A DNA stretch of 64,000 nt from Candidatus Saccharibacteria bacterium UBA6175 (GTDB taxonomy: Bacteria > Patescibacteriota > Saccharimonadia > Saccharimonadales > Saccharimonadaceae): assembly GCA_002422915.1 (NCBI GenBank), contig DITV01000002.1, positions 176,079 through 240,078 of the forward strand. The letters run 5' to 3'. The notes beneath the pieces are model-generated. The model was given only the letters and a program-made list of their open reading frames with translations. It ran no database searches and had not been told where the DNA came from. The position numbers and the translations under genes were made by a program. The stretch's first letter is position 1; each line of letters opens with the position of its first letter. Shown here in pieces: positions 17,220 to 24,597 of this stretch.

Positions 17220-19070
17220 TTAAGCAAGTAAAGAGCTGAAGTAGTCTGCAGTCTCTTCGTCGGTGCAGTATATGTAGCAGCCTTTTTGCCCTCGAGTCAT
17301 TAAGGTTCTATACGTATTTTTTATAATTGCGTCAAACTTTGCCTTTGCCATATCTGGATCTTCTTTGAGCATTCGTTTCCAGCCCTGTACTGACTTATCT
17401 GTTGTTGCACGTTTGCTTACATCGGTGATAATCTGCCCATTCCGAACAATTAAATCAGGCCCAATTATCACTCCCACATAATCGAGCTCAAGTCCTTGAG
17501 ATGTATGAATACATCCAACTTCGCTTACAGAGTCTGGATGAATAATCCAAGACTGGCCGTGCGTTTTGAGGTTCCACTGTGCATGGTAGTCGCCGATCAT
17601 AATGTCGGATTCATCGCCGTTCTTGCTACTCACCCATTTCCAGCAGTATCCTGCCAGCATCCGAGCCTTATTTTTTACTAAGTTAAGTTCAGTGATGTTA
17701 GCGTGGAGTTCCCCCGGATTATTGAAAACACGAAAATCATAGTCTTCTTTTGAGAGAGTTTGATTGGCCGTCGGTCGAATTTGAAGACTGTTATCAAGCC
17801 ACGCTAGGTATCCGTCAGACCCATTGCATCGAAACTGTGATTCAAGAGTTATTGTGCTTACTTCGGCTCCAAGCTGAGATGCCCAGTAAACAATTTCGTC
17901 TTTATCACCAATGTCCTTAACGGTAACTTTTTGATCTTCGTCTACAAAGAAAATACTCGTGTGACTCGCATTAATAATCTCTTTTATCTGGTTCTCTCCC
18001 AAATGGTTGAACATTCCCGATTTTCTGTTTAGCCTATGTGCTTCGTCAACAATTAGGCAGTCAAATGTGTTGCGTTGAACGCTATGGAATGAGCCTGATC
18101 CACTAAACATGTTATCGATCCGTGATCGACTGAATGAGCCTGTTAGCTTGGCTCTGTAGACCTCACGCGGTGCTGAATTTCTCGTGACGTACTGTGCAAC
18201 AAGGTCATTTTTCGTCATTTCAACGAGCAAATTTATTGCCAGAACTGATTTGCCTGTACCAGGGCCACCCTCGATAACAAAGACTTGTTTTGGGCCATCC
18301 TGGGATTTATGCGAGAGTGCAAGGGCCGTTTCATACGCAACCTTTTGATCGTCAATTAAGACAAACTCCTCGTTTCCACTGAGCATTGAAGCTAGTTGCT
18401 CCGCTAAGTTTTTTGATGGCTTTATCTTTCCATTGTCAATCCTGTACATGAGTCCATCAGAGTCACCATACTTTACGTGACTTTTTATAAAGTCTCTCAG
18501 TTTAAGTGCATCATTCTTTAAGAAAACTGGAGCATAATCAAGGTATTTTTCGTAAAAGCTATTCGTTATTACTCCGTCATCTTCATAATTATGTAAATAC
18601 GCACATGGTATCAGTCGTATTGTTTCTTCTTGTACTGTCTGATTGTAGTCTTCGAGCAGGCACTTGTAGGACCAAGCTTGGTAGGATGGGTGCGATGTTT
18701 CTTTCAAGCCGTGCTTGAATCTCGTTTCAACAATGCCATCTTTTTCTATTATTGATGCTTCTTGCCACTGCTTGAGTTCGACAAGTATTGCCGTGTCTTC
18801 ACGAAGACTATTCTTTCCAGAGATGATGAAGTCAATTCGCTTCGATGATTGCGGAATGTGGTACTCAATCGAAATACCTGCATCGTCCGGGATATCACCA
18901 TCAGCTACGATTCTATCCATAAACTGAAGTGAGTTTCGCCACGAGTTAAGTTCAGACTGTGGTGTACGATGGCCCGTCGCTTTTTTAAAAGCAGACTCAA
19001 TAATACTCTCAATATCATTTGACATGATATCTGATTGGAACTGATTTTTTGTTGAAGAATAAACTATCAT
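17220..19070 (-). CDS. DUF2075 helicase-like protein with N-terminal PD-(D/E)XK nuclease
   Basis: 616 residues. The N-terminal region has the restriction-nuclease signature: Asp80 in RIDFIISG, Glu98 and Lys100 in ILVELKQ, and a QxxxY (131-135). The central part is a DUF2075/superfamily-1 type motor with Walker A GGPGTGKS (268-275) and DEAH Walker B (342-345), then ESQFRCNGSDGY and a C-terminal TSQGLELDYVGVI segment like UvrD/Schlafen motifs. Likely an ATP-driven nucleic-acid-cleaving protein of a defence type. Codon use is AT-rich. The ATG at 19070 follows the MazG-like stop by two bases, so the two are made together. Confidence 0.85.
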   Translation of the reverse strand: MIVYSSTKNQFQSDIMSNDIESIIESAFKKATGHRTPQSELNSWRNSLQFMDRIVADGDIPDDAGISIEYHIPQSSKRIDFIISGKNSLREDTAILVELKQWQEASIIEKDGIVETRFKHGLKETSHPSYQAWSYKCLLEDYNQTVQEETIRLIPCAYLHNYEDDGVITNSFYEKYLDYAPVFLKNDALKLRDFIKSHVKYGDSDGLMYRIDNGKIKPSKNLAEQLASMLSGNEEFVLIDDQKVAYETALALSHKSQDGPKQVFVIEGGPGTGKSVLAINLLVEMTKNDLVAQYVTRNSAPREVYRAKLTGSFSRSRIDNMFSGSGSFHSVQRNTFDCLIVDEAHRLNRKSGMFNHLGENQIKEIINASHTSIFFVDEDQKVTVKDIGDKDEIVYWASQLGAEVSTITLESQFRCNGSDGYLAWLDNSLQIRPTANQTLSKEDYDFRVFNNPGELHANITELNLVKNKARMLAGYCWKWVSSKNGDESDIMIGDYHAQWNLKTHGQSWIIHPDSVSEVGCIHTSQGLELDYVGVIIGPDLIVRNGQIITDVSKRATTDKSVQGWKRMLKEDPDMAKAKFDAIIKNTYRTLMTRGQKGCYIYCTDEETADYFSSLLA

Positions 19071-19072
19071 GA

Positions 19073-19432
19073 CTATAATTCCGTATACTTCTTGCTCGAG
19101 CCACGGGCTTTTGCGATCGGATACTTCTTCTCGTTAATTGCCATTTTTCTTTGGAAAGCTTCAGCTAGATCTATGTCAAGTTTGTTCGCTATAAGTAGGG
19201 TCCAGTATAGTACGTCTGCGACCTCATCGGCAACGTCGGATTTACTCTTTGCAAGGTGATCTTCTAGTTGTTGTTCGTTCTTCCACTGAGTGTGCTCAAG
19301 TAGTTCAGCCGCCTCAAGTGATAATGAAATCGAAAGGTCTTTGATGTTATGGAATTGAGCCCACTCCCTGTCAGTACAGAATATTCTAATTTCACGTTGT
19401 AGGTCTTCAAGTGTCGGTGTGCGTGCATCCAT
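19073..19432 (-). CDS. MazG-like nucleotide pyrophosphohydrolase
   Basis: All-alpha NTP pyrophosphohydrolase of 119 residues, expected to convert (d)NTPs to monophosphates with Mg2+. The metal motifs are ExxE (Glu40, Glu43 in SLEAAELLEH) and ExxD (Glu70, Asp73 in ADEVADVLYW). The ATG at 19432 is chosen over the in-frame ATG at 19510: TACAAT (19441-19446) ends 8 nt before it, and the protein then starts in the usual family position. Directly coupled to the DUF2075 gene; in that company a nucleotide-depleting or house-cleaning role in defence is plausible. Confidence 0.88.
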   Translation of the reverse strand: MDARTPTLEDLQREIRIFCTDREWAQFHNIKDLSISLSLEAAELLEHTQWKNEQQLEDHLAKSKSDVADEVADVLYWTLLIANKLDIDLAEAFQRKMAINEKKYPIAKARGSSKKYTEL

Positions 19433-19446
19433 TACTTTTGATTGTA
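19433..19446 (-). promoter_or_regulatory. -10 element for the MazG/DUF2075 operon
   Basis: TACAAT at 19441-19446, 8 nt before the ATG at 19432, predicting a 0-2 nt leader. Confidence 0.45.
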
Positions 19447-19519
19447 CGTTTTTAGCACTCTTATGTATATAACCAAGGTGTTTAAGGATAACTACATGAT
19501 AGGTGTTCATACTGACGGC

Positions 19520-19747
19520 ATGAGCGAATTTAACGGTGACGCATACTTGGGGATGGACAGGGCAAGTCTCGAATCTTTAATCTTAGATCGAGTGAGCTCT
19601 CTAAGCTATTACGATCTAGCGGATAGCTTAGCTGAGACTAGCGACTTTGAAATAATTGATTTGCTTTGTGCGCTTGATCTGGCCGGTGCGGAGGATCTCT
19701 ATCGCTTTTCCACACATCAAACAGATGACAATGTAAAACCATTGTAA
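19520..19747 (+). CDS. Small acidic protein of unknown function
   Basis: 75 residues beginning MSEFNGDAYLGMD, strongly acidic (ETSDFEIIDLLCALDLAGAE), predicted helical, no membrane segment. It is divergent to the MazG/DUF2075 operon and ends just before the rplL terminator. The ATG at 19520 is chosen because CATACT (19508-19513) ends 6 nt before it, the spacing seen at other leaderless genes here; an alternative ATG lies at 19496. It could be a third, divergently read member of the MazG/DUF2075 block, for example a regulator or inhibitor, but nothing in the sequence proves this. Confidence 0.5.
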   Translation: MSEFNGDAYLGMDRASLESLILDRVSSLSYYDLADSLAETSDFEIIDLLCALDLAGAEDLYRFSTHQTDDNVKPL

Positions 19748-19756
19748 AAATAACGC

Positions 19757-19787
19757 AAACAAAACACCGCCCAGTCAAGGGCGGTGT
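19757..19787 (-). terminator. Rho-independent terminator of rplJ-rplL
   Basis: 9-bp stem (ACACCGCCC/GGGCGGTGT), 6-nt loop, then TTTTGTTT on the minus strand. Confidence 0.88.
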
Positions 19788-19819
19788 GTAAGCGAGACTT
19801 CAAAATGGCCGATTGTTGA

Positions 19820-20197
19820 TTAGTTGAGCTCGACGCTTGCGCCAGCTTCTTCGAGAGTTTTCTTGGCAGCTTCAGCTTCTTCAGCTGGAACTTTTTCCTT
19901 AACGGTTGCAGGTGCACCGTCAACGATTGCCTTGGCTTCACCAAGACCAAGACCAGTAATGTCTTTAACAGCCTTGATTACGGCAACTTTCTGAGCACCG
20001 GCGTCCTTAAGGACGATGGTGTAGTCAGACTTAGCTTCTTCAGCTGGTGCAGCTTCTGCAGCAGCAGGTCCGGCAACCGCAACAGCTGCAGCAGCTGGTT
20101 CGATTCCGTATTCATCTTTCAAAATTGTCTTGAGTTCGTTGACTTCAAGGACAGTAAGGCCGGTAAGGCTTTCTGCCAGTTTCTTTAAATCAGCCAT
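19820..20197 (-). CDS. rplL: Ribosomal protein bL12 (L7/L12)
   Basis: Stalk protein of the large subunit that recruits translational GTPases; 125 residues. N-terminal dimer domain, an Ala-rich hinge (AAAAVAVAGPAAAEAAPAEE) and the C-terminal domain ending EEAGASVELN with the conserved VIKAVKDITGLGLGEAK. Second gene of the rplJ-rplL operon, 34 bp after rplJ, with a terminator behind it. Confidence 0.98.
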   Translation of the reverse strand: MADLKKLAESLTGLTVLEVNELKTILKDEYGIEPAAAAVAVAGPAAAEAAPAEEAKSDYTIVLKDAGAQKVAVIKAVKDITGLGLGEAKAIVDGAPATVKEKVPAEEAEAAKKTLEEAGASVELN

Positions 20198-20231
20198 GTG
20201 GTGACTCCTTTTATTGTTCTAGTAGTAAATA

Positions 20232-20756
20232 TTAACTGGTTGCTTTAGCTTCAACACCGTCCAACAGCGCGTGTAGGTTACCCGAAAGCGCGTTGGTAAT
20301 GTCGTGAACCGGTGAAAGCAGCGTTGCAATAACTTCTGCGATCAGCTGTGACTTGCTTGGGAGGCTTGCGAGTGCAATAACATCGGCAGCACTCAGGAGT
20401 GCGCCATCGTTACCGAATCCGCCAGCAATAGCAAGCGCGTCATTTGTTTTTGCAAACGAGTTCATGACCTTGGCTGGGGCAACTTCATCGGTGCTTGAAA
20501 CAGCATAGATGAGTTGGCCAGTTAAGCCACTCACGTCGGTTTGCTTGTAGGCATCAAGCTCGCTCATAGCAACGCGGACCAAGCGGTTTTTGACCACTCG
20601 AATCACAACGCCTTCTGCGCGGGCTTCAGCTCGAAGCTTTTGCATATCTGCGACGCTTAGGCCCTGGTATGCCGCAAAAACGGTTAACTTAGAGCTCGCG
20701 AGCAAATCGCTCATGTCAGCAACCAATGTGTTCTTTTTATCGCGTGAAATCGCCAT
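20232..20756 (-). CDS. rplJ: Ribosomal protein uL10
   Basis: Base of the L12 stalk and autogenous regulator of this operon; 174 residues from the ATG at 20756 (MAISRDKKN), which has GGAGA 8 nt upstream. RNA-binding N-terminal domain (LTVFAAYQGLSVADMQKLR and VIRVVKNRL) and C-terminal helix for L12 dimers are present. It lies behind a consensus promoter and a 190-nt leader that resembles the L10 leader RNA. Confidence 0.97.
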   Translation of the reverse strand: MAISRDKKNTLVADMSDLLASSKLTVFAAYQGLSVADMQKLRAEARAEGVVIRVVKNRLVRVAMSELDAYKQTDVSGLTGQLIYAVSSTDEVAPAKVMNSFAKTNDALAIAGGFGNDGALLSAADVIALASLPSKSQLIAEVIATLLSPVHDITNALSGNLHALLDGVEAKATS

Positions 20757-20827
20757 AAACAAAAATCTCCATAGGTTATATCGGCCAAATTGTTAAGTCG
20801 CTAGACAGGCAGTGTTGGTGAGAAAAC

Positions 20828-20945
20828 AAAAAGTCTTTGGTTCTCGCACTGCCAAAGACTCCATAGATATGTATGTGTTACATGATCCTCGGTAGCGAAT
20901 TAAGTTCTGGTTTCCCATCACAGCTACTGTCTTTGGTAATGTCTA
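20828..20945 (-). ncRNA. L10 leader RNA with transcription attenuator
   Basis: The 5' leader of rplJ contains the hallmarks of the L10 binding site (ACCAAAGACAGTAG early, TTAATTCGCTACCGAGG later). It is followed by a terminator hairpin (stem 20832-20860: AGTCTTTGG/CCAAAGACT, then TTTTTGTTTTC). The terminator's left arm GTCTTTGG can pair either with its own right arm or with the identical CCAAAGAC inside the L10 site, which gives exclusive terminator and antiterminator folds. Confidence 0.75.
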
Positions 20946-20951
20946 TCAGTG

Positions 20952-20980
20952 ATTATATGAAATGTTGTCGAAACTGTCAA
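20952..20980 (-). promoter_or_regulatory. Perfect consensus promoter for rplJ-rplL
   Basis: TTGACA (20975-20980), 17-bp spacer, TATAAT (20952-20957). The stretch 20757-21078 has no clear gene; it holds this promoter, the L10 leader and the divergent promoter at 21000-21028. Confidence 0.9.
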
Positions 20981-20999
20981 CCGCTATATATAGCGTATC

Positions 21000-21028
21000 T
21001 TGAAAAATATGTCGTAATACTGTATAAT
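21000..21028 (+). promoter_or_regulatory. Promoter for the small GC-rich unit
   Basis: TTGAAA (21000-21005), 17-bp spacer, TATAAT (21023-21028), divergent to the rplJ promoter. A palindrome CAGCACTGTGCTG follows in the leader (~21042-21054). Confidence 0.7.
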
Positions 21029-21078
21029 CAAAACTTGTCGTCAGCACTGTGCTGGCGCATGAGAGAAAGTGAAACACA

Positions 21079-21210
21079 TTGGCAGATCGCGAGTTCGGGA
21101 CGTTTCTGTCCCAGATCAACGGCACCGCTGAGTCGCGCTGGGTCAACCGGCCGCTCGAGCAGGGACCGGTCGTGGACGATGAGTCCTCGACGAAGATGAG
21201 CTACGCCTAA
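21079..21210 (+). CDS. Small unknown protein, 43 residues, TTG start
   Basis: Reads MADREFGTFLSQINGTAE... to ...STKMSYA, with almost every third codon position G or C, unlike the flanking genes. Start TTG at 21079 is assumed because the frame has no ATG before residue 40; a purine-rich GAGAAAGTGA precedes it. The unit has a good promoter (21000-21028), a strong hairpin after the stop and a terminator (21307-21347), so it is a complete transcription unit. A competing ATG frame (21059) gives a Ser/Arg-rich peptide that looks less protein-like. It could also be a structured RNA. Confidence 0.45.
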   Translation: MADREFGTFLSQINGTAESRWVNRPLEQGPVVDDESSTKMSYA

Positions 21211-21232
21211 CAGGCATCGCTCACACAGAGCC

Positions 21233-21270
21233 GGGTGGGCCGACGACGACGATGACGTCGGTCCCACCCC
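21233..21270 (+). other. Strong stem-loop, GC-rich
   Basis: GGGTGGG-CCGACG pairs with CGTCGG-T-CCCACCC (one bulged T) around a ~10-nt loop. No T-run follows, so it is an RNA structure or processing barrier rather than a classical terminator. Confidence 0.6.
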
Positions 21271-21306
21271 CTGCTCTCTGCCTATTCAATCACCTTTCTC
21301 CATCCC

Positions 21307-21347
21307 GTGCCCCAAGAGCGACATTTCGCCGGGGCACTTTTCCTTTT
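21307..21347 (+). terminator. Rho-independent terminator
   Basis: GTGCCCC pairs with GGGGCAC across a 17-nt loop, followed by TTTTCCTTTT. Confidence 0.7.
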
Positions 21348-21371
21348 ATGGACTTAGTAAGTAAATAATGG

Positions 21372-21377
21372 TATAAT
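21372..21377 (+). promoter_or_regulatory. -10 element for the 347-residue gene
   Basis: TATAAT 11 nt before the ATG at 21389; predicts a leader of about 4-5 nt. Confidence 0.5.
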
Positions 21378-21388
21378 AATCACTAGTA

Positions 21389-22432
21389 ATGGATGCATAT
21401 ATTCCTCATAACGAGCAGCTTCGCGAGCTCGCTGAAGCCCCCTATGTGCCAAGTATCGAGGTCACCGATGCCTTGCTTGATGACATCGCACGCTGCCCTC
21501 GTGGCGTAGCAGAGACGTACGGCGCGACACCATTTGATATGGTCTATTCACTCGCATCCCAACAAGAGGTGCTCGAAGGTCGCCTTGAGCTCCTTTGTCA
21601 TGTCCCGAAGAACGTTCCCGCCTCAATTGGTGAGTATGTAAAGAGCACCTTCGTCAATCGATTTTGGGCCCGCCTACGAGCGAACGACGAGAATCTGATG
21701 ACCAGCTTGCTGTTTCGACACCAGGACGATGCGGTGGTTGATGATCGGATCTTTCCAATGATTGAGCGCGGAAAAACTGGCCAAGCATCTCCGGCGGAAC
21801 TGATGCTGCTTCGTAACCAGTTAGGCACGCGCAGTCTTGAGGTAGCTTGCCTCAGCCACCCATTTGGTAATGATATTGAAATCTTAAAGAACATGCGTGA
21901 AGCGGTCAAAGACGGCATTCATGCGCTGGGCGGTGAATATAATGACCTGCCTGAGCCTTGTTACGCAGTAAAAGAGGTTGTGTACGACGAGAACGGCATG
22001 CCAACAGGTGTGTTAATGACTCGAAAGTTAGACTTTGGTGTACTGCCGGACGACACGATCATTCGAGAACGTTCTTCTTTTGTGCTCCGGCTTGATGACA
22101 AGAGTGAGATTCGCGCTGCCATAGGCGACGCCGGTGCGGCCGAGATTGTGCGGATGTCGCAACTTTCAAAACAAGAGCAGAAGGAAGCGATGATCCCCTT
22201 TAACGCAATTATTTCACGCTATATTGCTGCTGACGCCTTTGATGAGATCATCCCTGTTTCAACAACGACCTATGCGTTCAATCGTGAGGTTGAAGAGGCG
22301 CTGAAGCTTCTGAATATTGAGCCAAAATACGATGAGTACGAGCCGTATGCTGGCCCGGTTGAGGCTGAATTGCAAAAGAAACTCGATGAGATTAGCGCGG
22401 CGTATAGCCACCCTATCTACAAGAAGTTTTAA
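21389..22432 (+). CDS. Unknown cytosolic protein, 347 residues
   Basis: No family recognised. The protein is acidic, without signal peptide or membrane helices, and mainly helical in its first half. A middle beta-rich part contains a turn VVYDENGMPTGVLMTRKLDFG, and the C-terminus is a charged helical tail (KYDEYEPYAGPVEAELQKKLDE). The start at 21389 has a -10 element 11 nt upstream. Its stop at 22432 abuts the convergent dcd stop at 22433. Codon use is like the chromosome average. Confidence 0.8.
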   Translation: MDAYIPHNEQLRELAEAPYVPSIEVTDALLDDIARCPRGVAETYGATPFDMVYSLASQQEVLEGRLELLCHVPKNVPASIGEYVKSTFVNRFWARLRANDENLMTSLLFRHQDDAVVDDRIFPMIERGKTGQASPAELMLLRNQLGTRSLEVACLSHPFGNDIEILKNMREAVKDGIHALGGEYNDLPEPCYAVKEVVYDENGMPTGVLMTRKLDFGVLPDDTIIRERSSFVLRLDDKSEIRAAIGDAGAAEIVRMSQLSKQEQKEAMIPFNAIISRYIAADAFDEIIPVSTTTYAFNREVEEALKLLNIEPKYDEYEPYAGPVEAELQKKLDEISAAYSHPIYKKF

Positions 22433-23152
22433 TTACTTAATTCCCTTCGCCATCCCCTGAATAACGGGCGCAGGATGGCGTACATCTTTGTATGCTCTTG
22501 GGAGCATCTGTTCGGGTGACCAGCTGGCGATGAGCTCATCTAGATCGGTGGTGTGTTGGTACTTGCCGCTCATGCCGTCGCGACCATCTGAGTAGTCACC
22601 CTCAACCTCACCGGTCGTGTGGAATATCAGTTGCCCGATGCGTTCACCAACCGGAACGACAATTGATTCGTGCTGATTGAGGTTGTAGATTTCAAGGGTT
22701 ATGCGGTTAATGTAGCCTGGGTCAATCCAGCCGGCATCAAAACAGACCGCCAGGCCGTTGCGTCCCCAGCTGCTGCGTGACTTCACCTCACAGGCGCCAC
22801 CTTGCGGGCGGATACCGATAAATTCATGGGTGTGCGCCAAGATTCGCTCACCGGGACGAAGCACAATAATCGGGTGGTCTTCAGGGATGTTATTAAACAG
22901 CTTATAGCCGTTTTCGTCGCACCATTGTTTGTGCGGTTTGGCTTCAAGCGGACCTTTAAAATAGCGATCAATTTCAGATTTATCGAACGGGTTATAGACG
23001 CGAGAATCTTCAGAATATTCCTGCATGTAGTAGTAGTGGCCAAGGGTAAAGTCGAGGCTTGCTTCGGAAACGTGTTTTGGATTAAACGGAACCGAAACGA
23101 TCACGCCATCATCGATGGACTTTTTAATTTCAACGTTGCTATACACACTCAT
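22433..23152 (-). CDS. dcd: dCTP deaminase
   Basis: Trimeric enzyme making dUTP (or dUMP in the bifunctional form) from dCTP, feeding thymidylate synthesis by the adjacent ThyX. 239 residues, longer than the ~190 typical of E. coli. The active-site block EVKSRSSWGRNGLAV (Ser, Arg), the strand AGWIDPGYINRITLEIYN with the catalytic Glu, and the C-terminal GQLIFH and SGKYQ are visible. The ATG at 23152 follows GGGGGAG by 5 nt. The C-terminal ~35 residues (LIASWSPEQMLPRAYKD) are an extension. Confidence 0.92.
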   Translation of the reverse strand: MSVYSNVEIKKSIDDGVIVSVPFNPKHVSEASLDFTLGHYYYMQEYSEDSRVYNPFDKSEIDRYFKGPLEAKPHKQWCDENGYKLFNNIPEDHPIIVLRPGERILAHTHEFIGIRPQGGACEVKSRSSWGRNGLAVCFDAGWIDPGYINRITLEIYNLNQHESIVVPVGERIGQLIFHTTGEVEGDYSDGRDGMSGKYQHTTDLDELIASWSPEQMLPRAYKDVRHPAPVIQGMAKGIK

Positions 23153-23195
23153 ACACACTCCCCCGTTTTTTTGATTGTATCATAATGACTGTTTG

Positions 23196-23256
23196 ATTGC
23201 CCCAGCGGGCCAACCCAGCTCCTAGAACTCGAAGTTCACTAGAGCTGGGCTGGCAC
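23196..23256 (-). other. Long imperfect stem-loop after thyX
   Basis: GCCAGCCCAGCTC pairs with GAGCTGGGTTGGC, with a further inner GAACT/AGTTC helix. It follows the thyX stop but has no T-run; perhaps a Rho-type or foreign terminator. Confidence 0.5.
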
Positions 23257-23270
23257 CGCGTGGGCGTTGG

Positions 23271-24014
23271 TTAGGGCGCGACCCGACCGAACTCGTTGAA
23301 CATCTCGTAGGTCATCGGCATCAGAGTGGCGAAGTGCTCCTCCATCTGCTCGGCGACCATCTCGATCTCGCGCTGCGGGAATGAGGGGAAGTGCGTCCCC
23401 TCGCGCTTGGTGCGCAGGCTCAGGAAGTTCATAAGCGAGCGCGCGTTCATCGTGACGTACATGCTGCTGTAAATCGTCACTGGCAGAACGGCACGAGCCA
23501 CTTCGCGAGCGATGCCGGCGTCGAGCATGCGCTGGTACGAGGCGTAGGCGGCCTCGCAAACAGCACGAATCTCTTCGTTCACGATCTCGTGCTGCTCCGC
23601 CGATCCGGGAAGGAACGTGTACGCGCCGGCCTTGCCGACCTGCACGAGATTCCGGTCGGGACCGGGCACATAGAACACCGGACGCAACTCACGGTAGCGA
23701 CCGCTCTCCTCGTTGTATGAGGCGATACGGTGCCGCATGAACTCGCGGAACACGAAGATCGGCGCCTGCACGTAGAACGTCATCGAGTTGTGCTCGAACG
23801 GCGATCCATGACGGTCGCGCATCAGGTAGTTGATGAGCCCGCGATCGCGCGCGGTGGCCTCGTCACCTGCTGCTGCCGCTTCGAGGGTTTGCTCACCCTG
23901 CGTCGACACCCGTGCCGCGAACAGCACGTCACTGTCGTGCGCACTGGCTCGCACCAGCTCGACGGTCACGTCGGACCGGAACTGGATTTCTTTTGATTCG
24001 GCTACATCTGACAA
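23271..24014 (-). CDS. thyX: FAD-dependent thymidylate synthase ThyX
   Basis: Makes dTMP from dUMP with methylenetetrahydrofolate, FAD and NADPH; homotetramer. 247 residues; the ThyX motif RHRxxSxNExSxRY is present as RHRIASYNEESGRY (94-107). Start taken as TTG at 24014 (MSDVAESKEI) because GGGGTGAGG precedes it by a few bases and no good ATG lies nearby; an in-frame ATG far upstream at 24155 would run across the divergent promoter region. G+C is far above the neighbours, with G/C at nearly all third positions, pointing to transfer from a high-GC genome. It pairs functionally with dcd. Confidence 0.93.
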   Translation of the reverse strand: MSDVAESKEIQFRSDVTVELVRASAHDSDVLFAARVSTQGEQTLEAAAAGDEATARDRGLINYLMRDRHGSPFEHNSMTFYVQAPIFVFREFMRHRIASYNEESGRYRELRPVFYVPGPDRNLVQVGKAGAYTFLPGSAEQHEIVNEEIRAVCEAAYASYQRMLDAGIAREVARAVLPVTIYSSMYVTMNARSLMNFLSLRTKREGTHFPSFPQREIEMVAEQMEEHFATLMPMTYEMFNEFGRVAP

Positions 24015-24068
24015 TAGCCTCACCCCTTTTCTTGTCGGTTGTTGTGAAAGGTCTCCACACCTATAAAT

Positions 24069-24074
24069 AGTATA
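24069..24074 (-). promoter_or_regulatory. -10 element for thyX
   Basis: TATACT on the minus strand, 54 nt before the proposed TTG start; back to back with TATACT at 24096-24101 on +. Confidence 0.45.
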
Positions 24075-24095
24075 CATCACCCCTGTTTTTCGTGA

Positions 24096-24101
24096 TATAC
24101 T
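24096..24101 (+). promoter_or_regulatory. -10 element for the 146-residue gene
   Basis: TATACT 13 nt before the ATG at 24115, preceded by GTGA. Confidence 0.45.
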
Positions 24102-24114
24102 AGTCTTTGTCTTT

Positions 24115-24555
24115 ATGCCACATTCTGCCGAAACACCACTGCCGCCAAACGACACTTTCGAGACCCAGCCGTCTGAAGAAGATGTTCTGTTGGCTGAAAA
24201 AATTCGCCAAGAGATTCTAGTGAGCGCTCGACAGCTGTTGTATGCCTTCCAGCCTTCGGCATCGCCCGAACTTCGCGCTGAAGAGCTTCATCGCATGTCA
24301 CAGAAAGTAAAACATCTGAAAGATGTTGCGAGAAGTGAGCGCGAAGGCTACGCCATTGGCGTGCTTGAATGGGCAAACCACCGAATGCCCGAGAACCGGC
24401 AGCACAGCTTAGATTCAGCTCGATCAGCCCTCGAGCACCACTTCCGCATTCAAGCGGTCGTTGAAACGGCCCTGCGACCCGTGAGCGATACGGGAGCAAT
24501 TATGCTGAAATTGGGTAGACAAACAGTCGGCTTATTCCACAAACCACAAAAATAA
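24115..24555 (+). CDS. Unknown helical protein, 146 residues
   Basis: Not recognised. The sequence is hydrophilic and predicted almost all helical from ~20 (EEDVLLAEKIRQEILVSARQ) to ~115, without cysteine or membrane segments. It is read divergently from thyX and convergently to rplA, with a two-way terminator behind it. A small cytosolic helical bundle; no evidence for a specific role. Confidence 0.7.
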   Translation: MPHSAETPLPPNDTFETQPSEEDVLLAEKIRQEILVSARQLLYAFQPSASPELRAEELHRMSQKVKHLKDVARSEREGYAIGVLEWANHRMPENRQHSLDSARSALEHHFRIQAVVETALRPVSDTGAIMLKLGRQTVGLFHKPQK

Positions 24556-24579
24556 AACTCCGCATCGCTGCAGAGTTTT
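24554..24579. terminator. Bidirectional terminator between orf146 and rplA
   Basis: AAAACTC/GAGTTTT stem with inner GCA/TGC pairs; T-runs on both strands. Confidence 0.75.
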
Positions 24580-24597
24580 ACATTCTCGCTAAAATAA

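Noticed and set aside
20873..21199. 108-codon open frame on the plus strand
   Set aside because: It runs through the rplJ promoter region and changes from AT-rich to Ser/Arg-rich nonsense; the TTG frame at 21079 in another phase is more protein-like.
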